The notes under the pieces are model-generated. The model did not search any database. It saw only the letters and a program-made list of their open reading frames with translations, and was not told the origin of the DNA. Made by a program: the position numbers and the translations under genes. From the NCBI GenBank assembly GCA_951394405.1, contig OX596339.1, positions 744,001-808,000 on the forward strand: a stretch of DNA of 64,000 nt, read 5' to 3'. The DNA comes from Coprinellus micaceus (taxonomy: Eukaryota > Basidiomycota > Agaricomycetes > Agaricales > Psathyrellaceae). This document shows positions 54,451 through 64,000 of this stretch, piece after piece; the first letter of the stretch is position 1, and every line of letters starts with the position of its first letter.

Positions 54451-56060
54451 AGCAAACGTCCATCGAACCCAAAAAAACAGCATGGGAGATGAACGAAGTA
54501 CAGTCGCACGGCGGCAGCGCACGACAGCGAGGTAGCCGGGGGAAGCGTGAGTGCACGTCCTTCACTCCAAATCTCGAATAAACCATTCGGTCTCCATCCT
54601 ACTCTTCCTCCCCTCCCATTTCTCCTCAGCGACACTCAACCCCAACCCCACACTCCACGACCGAGCCAAACACCAAACATCGATCCCATTCAAGTTTGGC
54701 TCTCTCTGCGTTACATCAAATACGACTCCGCCTCCCAAACCACCGACCACCGACACACTTCCCAAGTTCGCACCAAGAACCCGTGCCGCGTGCCGCAACA
54801 CCCTCCACGGACGACGTAGCCAGGAGGGTATCCTTACCCCTAGACAGATCTAGCCCGTATGACGCCAGTCGCCCAGAGAGGGGTCGAGAAGCTGCTACCA
54901 CGAACCCAACGATGGTCTCTCCTCAAGCTCCCTCCCTCTCCCCGTTTCCCGAACAAAGTCCTGGATCCCCATCCTAACCAAACCCCAAGTCCACCGACCC
55001 TTCCGCTGAACGAACATCGACGTCGACACCCACTGCACATCGACTTGCGCCAGTGATGAAGGTATCCGCGGGATGAAGAGGAGGAGAAGCCGTAAAGATG
55101 GGTAGACGGGTCGGGTCCCGTCCCATCGCCGAAGCCACCTTGTTCGAGTGAATGGGAGGGATATGTGTCGAAGGTGGGGCGGGGCAGTCCGTTTGGGGGG
55201 AAGAGACAGAGGTGCGCTGGGATGAGGGTAGGGGCGCGCAGAGGGACGAGGTGAGGACGAACAGTGAGAGAGTGGTGTTGTGGTCGATTGTAGGAGACTG
55301 GGTTTCGGCGACTTGAACTGTTTGAAGGATGTGGCGGGGCATCACGAGCTGCTCAACCGCACCGTAATGACTGGGTGGTAGTCGAACATCAATGACTCCC
55401 GATCCGACCAGAGGGCCTTGAGCTGGGCGTACGTGAGTTGACTTGCCCGCTCCTACGCGTCCTTGGTCGATAGCCTGAGAGGCTCGCAGGGAACGCCGCA
55501 CAGATATCAACGCGATGGTGTCGCCCGCACTGGTACCAGCACACGAAACTGCGGGTAAGCGGGTAAGCGTCTGCGTTCGAACCATCGGATGTAACGGAAC
55601 TTGAAGATGCGTACCGGTGAGTCGACTCAGGACCAGCAGGTATGAAAGATGGTGAGGGGTTTTAAGCTACGCGTCGTCGATCCTGCGAGCACCACGGCTC
55701 GATTCGGCTGGAGCAAACTCGCCCTCCCAACCTATATTCCAAGCCTTCATAGTATGATTTACCCTTCGCTGCTTCCGTACGGTAAGCGACGCGTCGAAAT
55801 AACTTGAAAATGAAAGAACGCACGTTTAGAACACATATACGTTGCTCTGTACGTCTCTCGAGCGACCTTGTACCCCGGAATTCGAGTAGCCGTAAAACGA
55901 CAGACAGGGTTATGGGTACTCCACAGACCTGCCCGAGCGCAAGTGAGTGAGTCGGCACTCCTGATCGAGCACACAGCGGAAGGAGGCAGTGGGAGAAACA
56001 CCTGGTGTGAGACCCTCTCGATTTGTACGGGGACGTTCCCTCAAGGAATGTCCCCATACA
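54451..56060. other. spacer between NLR4 and Maf-D
   Basis: About 54540-54900 matches the minus strand of 23330-22900 upstream of NLR2. A 203-codon minus-strand frame (55585-54974) starts with an ATG and has some Thr/Ser/Pro bias, but its counterpart near 22.4-22.9 kb is not an equivalent frame, so I do not call it a gene. The part 55690-55945 is the shared Maf 3' flank. Confidence 0.45.
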
Positions 56061-56079
56061 GATCCAAACGCGCCTACAC

Positions 56080-57463
56080 CTCCATAAACACCTCGTCCCC
56101 CTCTTCCCCCAACACTCGAAGAGCGTCAACAGGCTTAGTGCAACAGGGACGCGACGAAGTTGGTATAGTCGCCTCCGATGTTGCGGATGGGGAGGCCGGC
56201 GAGACCCTATACGGAGGGGAGGGAGAAGGGAAGGTGTTAGCAAGTTGCTACAGGAACGAGTACAGGGCGGAGAAAGAGAGAGACCAGCCAAGGGACGCAG
56301 GGTGCGACGGCGGAAGAGAAGGAGGGGGATCTTTAACTCCACGCCGTCTGCTTCAGGGCACCGAACGAACGAACGAACGACCGGCTCAGGCGACTGCACC
56401 CTCGAGCCGAATGGAATGACCCAGGCTCACCTGAACAGCGAGCCCCCCGTCTCCAGGCCCTCCCTGCTCTCTGCGTAAGCCTTGACGAGCTTGGTCTCGT
56501 TGTCGGGGAAGTAGACGAGTGTGCCAGCTTCGATGGAAGAGAGCGTGTAGCCGGGGATTGGAGGACGGAAAGGACGAGGCCGAGGCCGGTTGTTACTTTG
56601 CAGATCTACAGCGAACGTGAGCTTGGTTTTTGGAGCGACGGGGTAACAAAGGTAGAAGAAGGGGAGGGTGAGAAGAGGAAAGGTGAGGGAGAGAGGGTGG
56701 TGGGATGAGGGAGGAGGAATGACGAGAGAGGAGGGAGGGAGGGCGTGGAGGATAAAGAATGGAAGGGGGAGGGAGAAAGAAGGACGTACATTCCCGTTCA
56801 AATCCAACGACGTCCTCAGATTCACCTCTTTCGTCATCGGTTTTTCGAGTAGTTGCCGTTCTGTCCCTGTTCTCCGTTCGTTAGCATGTATTGCCTTCTT
56901 GCATCGAGACGTAATGACGGAAAGACGGAGAGAGAGATGTCGAGAGGGATAGGGAGGCAGAGAGGGAAAGGCGAAAAGAAAAAGGCTGAAGGAGAGACGT
57001 AAAGGGAAACGAGAGGTAGGCATAAAGCGTAAAGAGAGAGAGGAGAGGGAGAGAGATATAAAGAAAGGGCAGGGACGAACCTGGTTGGAGAGAGTACGCG
57101 ACGTTGGACGCGACGGGTAAGGGGCGGACCGTGGTGTCGGCGGCGATGACGAGGTCTTGGGGGTCGTCTGGTTTTTGCCCCATCGGTATCAAGTTCGGGG
57201 TGGGAGGTGAGTCGCGTTTGGGCGTAGTTTTGCGTGGGGGAGTCTTCGAAAGTAAGCGTTGAGAGAGGCGTCGGTGGTGAGCGTCGAGGATGCGTAAGCA
57301 GTAAGCATAATCAAAGAACACCTCGACGCCCTTGTGCGTAGCCGTCGCTATGGGTATTCGTGTATATCCGCGAAGTTGCCGGGGGAGGGGTTCTCCATCG
57401 GCTTGCCTTTCAGTTTCTTGAGCACAGGCGTCTTGAATGCGTGTTGGAGGGTTTTTCAGGGCA
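56080..57463 (-). pseudogene. Maf-D: decayed Maf copy with an insertion in exon 3
   Basis: On the minus strand the copy begins with an eroded start (57463) and an exon-1 piece LKTPVLKKLKG that jumps directly into exon-2 sequence near 57398, so the SASPRRRDIL loop and intron 1 are deleted. Exon 2 is at 57397-57322. Exon 3 is split: 57190-57080 and 56875-56785, with about 200 bp of purine-rich sequence between. Exon 4 (about 56607-56430) and exon 5 (about 56215-56080, ending in the CTATACGGAG region that matches the Maf-A acceptor CATACAG) are recognisable. The loop loss makes it inactive. Confidence 0.7.
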
Positions 57464-57719
57464 TCTCTTCGTGTATTTTTACCTCCTTTGCGACTTTGTC
57501 GGTGGAGTGTGGGGGAGAGTGAGGAAGAGAGAGCAAGGAGAGGAAGGAGACGCGTGGATGGAAGCGGGAAAGATAGGGGCATATTGATCGCCGAGTCGGG
57601 AGTTGCCGAGGCGCTTCGTCCGATGCGAGGGTCATCACCGAACAAATTTGCTCGCCATATCGTATTATCGGAGTACGACGATGCTCCATGCCTCTCTAAA
57701 CGCGTGCCTATGGCGTGAC

Positions 57720-58690
57720 TGAGATGAAGGCCCGCTTCCCTCCAACGACCTCATGATCGGCACACGCGTTCCTCTGGAGGAGTCCTGACTCCTCCGAGTC
57801 CAGGAGGGCTCGTAGCTCCCCCCGGACGGAGACGATGGTTGACTTCAACCAGCCCTCAATCTTCCCCATGTATGAAGCAACAGCAGGTCTGGAAGTGTCT
57901 CCACCGGTACCCAACCAAGCGGATGCACTTCAGCTGCACGTCTCCCTTCTCTATCCTTTCGATCGTCCGTCCCCGCGTTCCTGGAATTCCCCTCCCCTAA
58001 ACTCTCTCCCTGCTTACCAGAGTCACCGATGCGATGAAGCGCAAGTCCTCTGATGTTCTCCTCACAACTGCCCCACCTTGTTTCTGTGGGTTGACCCTGC
58101 CTCCCTGATATGAAAGTCCAACCCTTCCTCGCCCGCCTTCCCGATATTTCCTTCCCCGTCCCATCATGGTATCTCATCTCCGTTGTTCCCTGCCGCCTAA
58201 CCTCCCAACTTGATGGACCTGTTCTCGAACCCCGCCCTTTTCGCCCCTTCGGCTGTGACGCTTCAGCATCAGCCTTTCAGCCCTACCCTCCCACCAATAT
58301 TCCCGCCGCACTCCCCTCCGAAGCGTTCTATCCAAAGCACCAACACGCGGTGTCTCCGCTCCAGCCCTCCCCTCGTGCCCGTGTTCCTCGAACACGTCCC
58401 GCCTTCCGTTCGTTCTCCGAAGACCAAACACCGACGACCATAAGTATCTCAGCCCCAGTTTCCCTCCTATCTGCGTCCCTCATAGGAGCCATAGGAACTC
58501 CTCACCCGGAACATAGAAGAGTCCAAAAGCCAAATGAATGAACTAACGCCCGGCTAGGCAATACCCTGCATCTAGAGCCTGGAGGAAGGACGGGATCCCA
58601 CAGACGGTTTTCCGGACGAGCGAAGCTCGTCGAACCCTCAAAGAACGCAAGGTCCCCAAACCCACGCCCTGATCGCCGCCGTCGCCTCGA
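57720..58690 (+). repeat. class-a spacer copy next to Maf-D
   Basis: This is the partner of 40140-41110 in the same orientation. It starts GCTTCCCTCCAACGACCTCAT and includes CTCCCCCCGGACGGAGACGATGG, TTGACTTCAACCAGCCCTC and CATCATGGTATCTCATCTCC. It lies 5' of Maf-D in the same way that 40140-41110 lies 5' of Maf-B. Confidence 0.75.
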
Positions 58691-59935
58691 GAGATATGCA
58701 TGTACTACTGGAGCGGGTCACACAAACGGCAACATGATGAGTACAGAAGAAAGGGTAAAGGACCAAGTCCTCAGTGCTCCCACCGGCTCCAGAATCAGAC
58801 CATCCAGCCACATGCGATCCCGCTACACGCTCGCAAAACCAAACTCCTCCCCAGTGCCAGGCATTCGTTACTCAAAGATGCGCCGCGGTTCAAAGGGGCC
58901 CGGGCGGGGTGGATAAATTCCAGTTCAAGTAGGTTGAAGGGATATTTGGTAAGGCCGAATGCGAGACCAGGTTCTCCATAGAGCCACGAGTTCCGAGCGA
59001 TAAGAGCTACAGAATTAATTCCGAGCAAGGTAGACGAGAATTTGTGTTTGAACGGCCAGATTCAAGATCCCTCGAGGGGGGGCGTCTTTTTTTTTCGATA
59101 TGTCAGTGCGTACTGTACTCCCCGTGTCTCTTTGCCTTCGCTTTTTTTCTTTCCCGCCTCTCAGATCCCAGTCCTCCTGGAGGTTGACCGTGGCCATGAC
59201 TGCGACTAGCCGATCAGGAGACTCACTTCCTCGGTACCTCTCTTTGACCGTCGTCGTTGCCATTGCCCCCAGCACCTCGATCTGACCGTCTTCTTCGCAC
59301 TGGGGTCGGACGCCGTAGTCTCGAGACGTTCTACTCACGCACGCTCGCACTCGAGGAAGTGGAGCGCCTTGCGCGAGTCGAATGAACGCTCCGAGACCCG
59401 TGACAAACTTGACGAGTTCATCCCTCGAACTTGAGCACCCGGCGCTCCGGTACGCCGAGCTTGATGCGAAGGGATTCTAATTTCTGGCCCATAACGCGGA
59501 CCCCCATGTCCAACTTTGAATCGCTCGCCTTGGCACCTACACTCGCTATGACGCCCATCTCCATGACCGTGACGTTCAGTCAGCTTCCCTAGACAATGGA
59601 ATCAGCACAACCCCAAGAACCCCTGTAAGCGTCGTGCACAGCTCGATAGAATACAGACCCCAACGTTCTTCAACGAATTTGAAGCCACCCCCGACGATCG
59701 TCTTCCAAGTTTCCAGGAGGCTCCATCCCGACGTCGAATGCCGGACTCGCACCGACCGATCCCGCGTCTCTGACACCACCTCGCCCACGGACTCGTTTTC
59801 TTGCGGGGATTTGACCGCGCAAGCCCCATGTCCCGTTCCGGATTCCTATGCGGACACATCCACCATATGGGAAGTGTAAAGTTACCCACCTCCGTGTGTG
59901 TCGACAATCTTCTCAGTGCAACGTCGCCGCTCGTT
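58691..59935. other. rest of class-a spacer up to the CACTA-like element
   Basis: No gene was resolved. Part (59170-59280) is the inverted match of 20720-20830 downstream of NLR1. The last 80 bases before the element (ATGGGAAGTGTAAAGTTACCCACC..) resemble 41330-41400, so the spacer was continuous before the insertion. Confidence 0.45.
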
Positions 59936-61155
59936 CACTGTGTACGCAGCCCCAGGGGAAATTCCCCAGGTCGATCCCCCGCCAAACTGGGAAAGATCCC
60001 CCGCCAATCGGGGGGTTATCCCCCGGCGAACGGGAGATAATCCTTCGGAACGGGGGAAATGGGTCCGGGGGATTATCAGGGTATAATCCCCCGAACATTT
60101 GCAACACATCCCCCAGCAGGTCCCTGGCGAGCCCTGGGGGATTTTCTCCTGTTCGCCGGGGGATATTTGCTCATTCGTCATATCGACGGACGGGGGAATT
60201 CTCCCTGGAGCTACGGGGGATTATTCCTTGGTCCGGGGGAAATTCACTCGGTAGGCGGGGGATCATTGGGGGATATGGGCGCGTAATAGTGGGGGTGATT
60301 ATTGAACGAGCGGGGTACTAATACAGGGCGAGATAATATATACTTGAAAACGCCGGTATAGTACAGTGCCCTAAGGCGATGAAGCGAACACCAACTAACA
60401 ACTGAAGCTTGGATACCAGCCTCTATATATCCCACAGACGCGACTACACAAGTCAGTGACAAAATAAAGTCTGAGTACCTAGCACGACTAACCTTCTGTC
60501 AGGAAATGGCGGGGGATACATGAATCGGAGCACCTCGAGTGAGTCTACAGGGGCAGGCGATGGGGAGGTTAATAGGGCTATGGGCCGGCTGGTTGTGCTG
60601 AATGGACTCACCAAAGACCTTGGTCTGAAATTGTGGCGAAGGGGAGTAAAGAGGGGCGACGTGCACGGCGATGGCTGACAGGAATCGTGTTCGTTATAAG
60701 CGTCACTGCTCGATCATCAGAGGCGGCCTGGTCCTGCGATTGCAGTCGGTCAGCCGCTTGCCCTCTGTGGGATCTCAGCCGAAGCACAATTTACCGCTAA
60801 GTCCACACCTTACCTTGTACAGCGACCCTTGAGAGCAAAATTCAGGCTATTTAAACGACTGGGAGTCCAGCGAGAGACACGGACACTCACATTATTCAGT
60901 AAGATATAGCCAACACGCCGCATTGAGCTTGGTAAACAAGTATGGGGTATACCTTGTGCAAATCCCCTAGCGGCACGAGCGAAAATCCCCCGCCAGGACC
61001 TGGGAATTAATCCCCGTTAAGCAAGAGAATATCCCCCGCCTTTGAACCGAGAGAATTTCCCCTGGTGATCAATTGACCGATCGGAGGCTTCCCTAGGCAC
61101 TTCCCCTGTCCGGGGAATGTCTGAGGGAAAATCCCCCGTGGCGACCTACACAGTG
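59936..61155. mobile_element. non-autonomous CACTA-like DNA transposon, 1220 bp
   Basis: The ends are CACTGTGTA (59936) and its inverse TACACAGTG (ending 61155), flanked by a 3-bp duplication GTT (59933-59935 and 61156-61158). Just inside both ends are arrays of a short motif, GGGGGAT/ATCCCCC with variants: at least 14 copies at 59965-60275 and at least four at 60960-61135. CACTG-type ends, a 3-bp duplication and subterminal repeat arrays are together the hallmark of the CACTA (EnSpm) superfamily. The central 600 bp is AT-richer and has no transposase frame, so the copy depends on an autonomous relative. Confidence 0.82.
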
Positions 61156-61158
61156 GTT

Positions 61159-61454
61159 ACAAGGTGTAAGTATGTGCCAGTAGTTGTACTGTAGGCGCTT
61201 GCGTATGTATGGCCAGGTCCTAAGGAGGGTGAGTGAATACAAGGCACAGAGAGCCGAGAGGGAATTGGGATAAGAAAGGGTGACCGAAGCTACGAATAGA
61301 GAGAGAGAGAGAAATAATGATGGCATGTACTCGGAGCCGCGCTACGGATGGGATAGCATAAACTAGGCAAGACATGTAGCTTGGCAACAGAGAGTTACAA
61401 CAATCGTATAGCACAGCGTAGTCCGTCGTGTAGAACATTTCGGAGTGTTGAGGA
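61159..61454 (-). repeat. class-a NLR 3' flank of NLR5
   Basis: From about 61185 this matches the 3' flanks of NLR1 and NLR3 (plus strand: CTGTAGGCGC, GGTCCTAAGGAGGGTGAGTGAA-ACAAGG, ATAATGATGGCATGTACTCGGAGCCGCGCTACGGATGG, with spacing differences). This is probably NLR5 3' UTR. Confidence 0.65.
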
Positions 61455-64000
61455 TCACGGAGAGGACAAAGACAAGGACCGGGCCTCTGCCAACTTAGCC
61501 TGTAGGGCTAGAAGTTTGTGACGCCGGGGGTGGCTCGGTGGACATAGGGCAAGGGCCTCTTCGCACACGGAGGTAGCTTCTTCGAGTCCTTCGAGTTTGC
61601 CTGATCGTTCGTGGTGGCACAGGAGGATGGTGGCGAGGCTCCTCAACGCCTGCCAACGGAGCGGATAGATAGCCGGGATTAGAGAAACAGATGCACGACT
61701 CAACCCAAGAGCCTCGTCAAGGTGTTCTTGCTTGTGGCGAAGGGCCATCGCTAATGTACCCATGGCCATGGGGTAGCTTGGACGACCCACCGGAAAGAGG
61801 GGAAGTGATTCCCTGCCAAGGCGGATAGCTTCTTCGAGATGACGACTCCCGCCGACGACTTCGTACTGCCATGTGAGATCCCACGCGAGTCCGCTGAGAG
61901 CCCGGGCGCGATCTGGATGACCCGGGGGGCAGAGTGCCAATGATTTTCGCCGCAGTTGGATGGCCTCTTCCAAGTCGGCTGTGGATGTTGTAGTATCATA
62001 GCGACATCGGAGGTGGAGTGCAAGGTTGCGCAGACATAATGCCATATTTTTGTCACCCTGTGGCAGTTGATCTAAGGCCTCTTTCTGCAGGCTAATCACT
62101 TCGTCCATGCCACCTCCGAACGGGCCTATTTGCCTTAAGTATGTGCCAAGAGAGAACGCCAGGTTATTCAGGGACATTGTGCGGTTAATGTGGCCTGGGG
62201 GGCGCATCGTAAGACCATCTCGATGTAGCGCTATTGCCCGATGCAAATCTTCAGCCCTCCCAACCAGGTTAAAGCGACTGGTGAGTGCAGTCGCCAAATC
62301 AGTGAGAACGCCTCCCGGATCGCATGCTCCGGGCTCATCCGCACCGCGCAACGCATTTTGGAAAGCCTCAACGGCCTGATCACATGCATTGACGGACAGG
62401 GTCCAACCCGCCGCATTCAAGTAGGCCCGGCCTAGGCGACGCCAGAGTTCCACATGGTTAGGCCGAAGCCGGACGGCTACCCCCAAGCAGCAGATTTGGA
62501 ATGGCGTTCGAGCCGTATAACCATCACCGTCGAGGGTCCACGCCACGTCCCGCAGCAGCTGCGATACCCAGGTGCCATGACCCCAATCCCCTTCGTGCGC
62601 ATCTTGGTTGCCAGCATCGACAATGTCGACGCTCCCCTCTCTGGAGTTCTCATTATCCGCGCCCTCACTTCCGGTGTCCTGACCACCAACCTCCCTCTCG
62701 TGGTAGTCACTACGCTCACCGCCATCTATATCCTCAACGTCGCTTCCGGTGTCCTCGGTGTCGGCACCTTCAGCCCACTCTTCCATTGCCGGTGGAGTGT
62801 CCACTAAATCAACGAATAAATCCTCCCACTGCTCCAGCAGCTCGGGGCTGGTTTGTAGAAGGAGGCTGTAGTGCAGAGAGCATTCCCAATCTTCAGCAGA
62901 ACCTGGTTGAACGGACGGGGTTCCGTGGTGGAGATGGGTCATGAGGTAGCAGACAGTGTATCGTTGTCGGGGTGAGAGGTCAAGGTAGCTGAGGCGATGA
63001 GGGCTGGGGAGAAACCGCGGGAGCTCCATGAGGCAGTATTCAGCAAGTTTGGAATGGGCGTCAAACAGTGAAATGTGGAAGGCGATATGTGGTGGCGTCG
63101 AGGTGCTGTGAAGGTACTCCAAAATAGAGAGGTGGAAAATTCTCCTTGCTGGATAAACCATGGCAGGATCTTCGGGTTGTGTAATCTGCAAGGCCTTGAG
63201 CTCGGTATGGATGCTTTCAATTGCACGAATGGGTAGGTTGGCGAAAGCTGAGAAACCATCTATCGGAAGGGGTTCCTGAAGGGCTACCGTGGCGGTTAAA
63301 TACTCCCGGAACAGGTCCTGGTCATCGACTTCTGGGAAAAGCAACGTAATTACCTGGTGATACAGGGTCGCTAATTGCTCGCTATCCCCAAGACTTCGCC
63401 GTGCATCGAGGATAGAATCAAGAATATTCTCGGAGGAGAAGCGGCTCGACCTCTTTCGTAGGAGGGAGCACACCACCGTCGCCCAAATGAACAGCCCGTT
63501 TGCAAGCTCTGCTAGCGTCGTAATGCGCATTTGGGCTGAGCGCCGGCCGTGTTCCCAGTGCACATCGTCGAATTGCCTGCTGAGGAATCGTTCCATAACA
63601 GAATTTGACACGGGTTGAAGAAGGTAGGGACGGATTGAACCTTCTGTAAAACCGCGGCCTCGAGGACCCGAGCGACTAAGGAGAATGATTTTGATCGGCG
63701 ACGAGGGAGGAAGGGACGAAAGCGCCTTGACGAGGACCTCGTGGAATTCATATTCGTCGACGGCATCGAATATCACTGCGAGGGGGTAGGAAAGACTGAG
63801 AGACCGTATAGGGCCCACGAGGAACATCTCAATCTGGTTGACCAGCGGTGCTGCTTCGCACGACCTGATGGCTTCAAGGATGGCTGGGATGACCGTGGGA
63901 TGGGTCCTCCCGATCTCCCGCGATACCATCTTCACAACGCTCGTTGGGCTTCGTGCATCGCTCGACAGGGCTTTGAGAGACACAGAAGCGGCAAGGCGGC
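61455..64000 (-). CDS. NLR5: NACHT-TPR STAND receptor, partial, class a
   Basis: One long minus-strand exon runs from the window edge to the stop at 61455, matching exon 4 of the other NLRs from just after Walker A (RLAASVSLKALSSDARS). The N-terminal exons and the P-loop lie beyond 64000. Walker B (LAVIFDAVDEYEF), the sensor segment (IILLSRSGPRG, where the paralogs have GRSDPR), an acidic linker and TPR-like repeats (LEEATSVCEEALALCPPSH) are present with no stop or frameshift. The changed sensor segment (GRSDP to SRSGP) might affect ATP handling. The C-terminus and 3' flank group it with NLR1 and NLR3. Confidence 0.88.
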   Translation of the reverse strand, partial: RLAASVSLKALSSDARSPTSVVKMVSREIGRTHPTVIPAILEAIRSCEAAPLVNQIEMFLVGPIRSLSLSYPLAVIFDAVDEYEFHEVLVKALSSLPPSSPIKIILLSRSGPRGRGFTEGSIRPYLLQPVSNSVMERFLSRQFDDVHWEHGRRSAQMRITTLAELANGLFIWATVVCSLLRKRSSRFSSENILDSILDARRSLGDSEQLATLYHQVITLLFPEVDDQDLFREYLTATVALQEPLPIDGFSAFANLPIRAIESIHTELKALQITQPEDPAMVYPARRIFHLSILEYLHSTSTPPHIAFHISLFDAHSKLAEYCLMELPRFLPSPHRLSYLDLSPRQRYTVCYLMTHLHHGTPSVQPGSAEDWECSLHYSLLLQTSPELLEQWEDLFVDLVDTPPAMEEWAEGADTEDTGSDVEDIDGGERSDYHEREVGGQDTGSEGADNENSREGSVDIVDAGNQDAHEGDWGHGTWVSQLLRDVAWTLDGDGYTARTPFQICCLGVAVRLRPNHVELWRRLGRAYLNAAGWTLSVNACDQAVEAFQNALRGADEPGACDPGGVLTDLATALTSRFNLVGRAEDLHRAIALHRDGLTMRPPGHINRTMSLNNLAFSLGTYLRQIGPFGGGMDEVISLQKEALDQLPQGDKNMALCLRNLALHLRCRYDTTTSTADLEEAIQLRRKSLALCPPGHPDRARALSGLAWDLTWQYEVVGGSRHLEEAIRLGRESLPLFPVGRPSYPMAMGTLAMALRHKQEHLDEALGLSRASVSLIPAIYPLRWQALRSLATILLCHHERSGKLEGLEEATSVCEEALALCPPSHPRRHKLLALQAKLAEARSLSLSSP

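Noticed and set aside
54974..55585. 203-codon minus-strand frame between NLR4 and Maf-D, with a GAGKST string
   Set aside because: The string resembles a P-loop but lacks the surrounding hydrophobic strand and Walker B; the matching spacer near NLR2 has no equivalent frame.
59940..60290. CRISPR-like array of regularly repeated GGGGGAT motifs
   Set aside because: Spacing is irregular, the repeats are only 7-10 bp and in both orientations, and the genome is eukaryotic; CACTA subterminal repeats explain them.

Overview
The window is nuclear DNA from a filamentous basidiomycete, most likely Agaricomycetes. Genes are split by many 44-103 bp GT-AG introns. They include a DUF6698 gene, a basidiomycete-type orphan family, NACHT-TPR NLR genes, Ty1/copia, hAT and CACTA-like elements. 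No bacterial signals (operons, Shine-Dalgarno sites, CRISPR) and no rRNA or tRNA genes were seen.

Left part (1-10 kb): five ordinary host genes. They are a nine-exon gene of unknown function (177-3130, minus), a 216-aa hypothetical (4131-4840, plus), a 380-aa Cys-motif protein (5114-6432, minus), a tail-anchored CxxC protein (7062-7983, plus) and a seven-exon DUF6698 gene (8552-9994, plus). Exon phases close exactly for the first, third and fifth.

10-16 kb: the 3' half of a Ty1/copia retrotransposon (RT-RNase H, polypurine tract, 3' LTR). A 1.6-kb foldback DNA element with 547-bp inverted arms has split it and made a 5-bp target duplication. The assembly gap inside the element is flanked by the same 427 bp on both sides, so that part is a false duplication.

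16.6-64 kb: the main feature, an inverted array of NACHT-TPR NLR genes alternating with copies of a Maf-type nucleotide pyrophosphatase gene. Plus strand: NLR1, Maf-E (decayed), NLR2, Maf-A (intact). Minus strand, read from the right edge: NLR5 (cut by the window), Maf-D, NLR4, Maf-C, NLR3, Maf-B, Maf-B'. The NLRs fall into two alternating classes, a (1, 3, 5) and b (2, 4), which share class-specific flanks, and the spacers also alternate. An a-Maf-b-Maf block of about 15 kb therefore seems to have been duplicated in inverted orientation. All four complete NLRs have the same four-exon structure (exons near 277, 78, 39 and 2750 bp) and all look intact. Of about seven Maf copies only one is intact.

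The array is interrupted at 31.8-36.7 kb by a compositionally different block with two unrelated minus-strand genes and a 308-bp hAT MITE. A 1220-bp CACTA-like element sits at 59936-61155. The NLRs probably act as cytosolic STAND receptors in non-self recognition or programmed cell death; this rests on family knowledge, not on evidence in the window.
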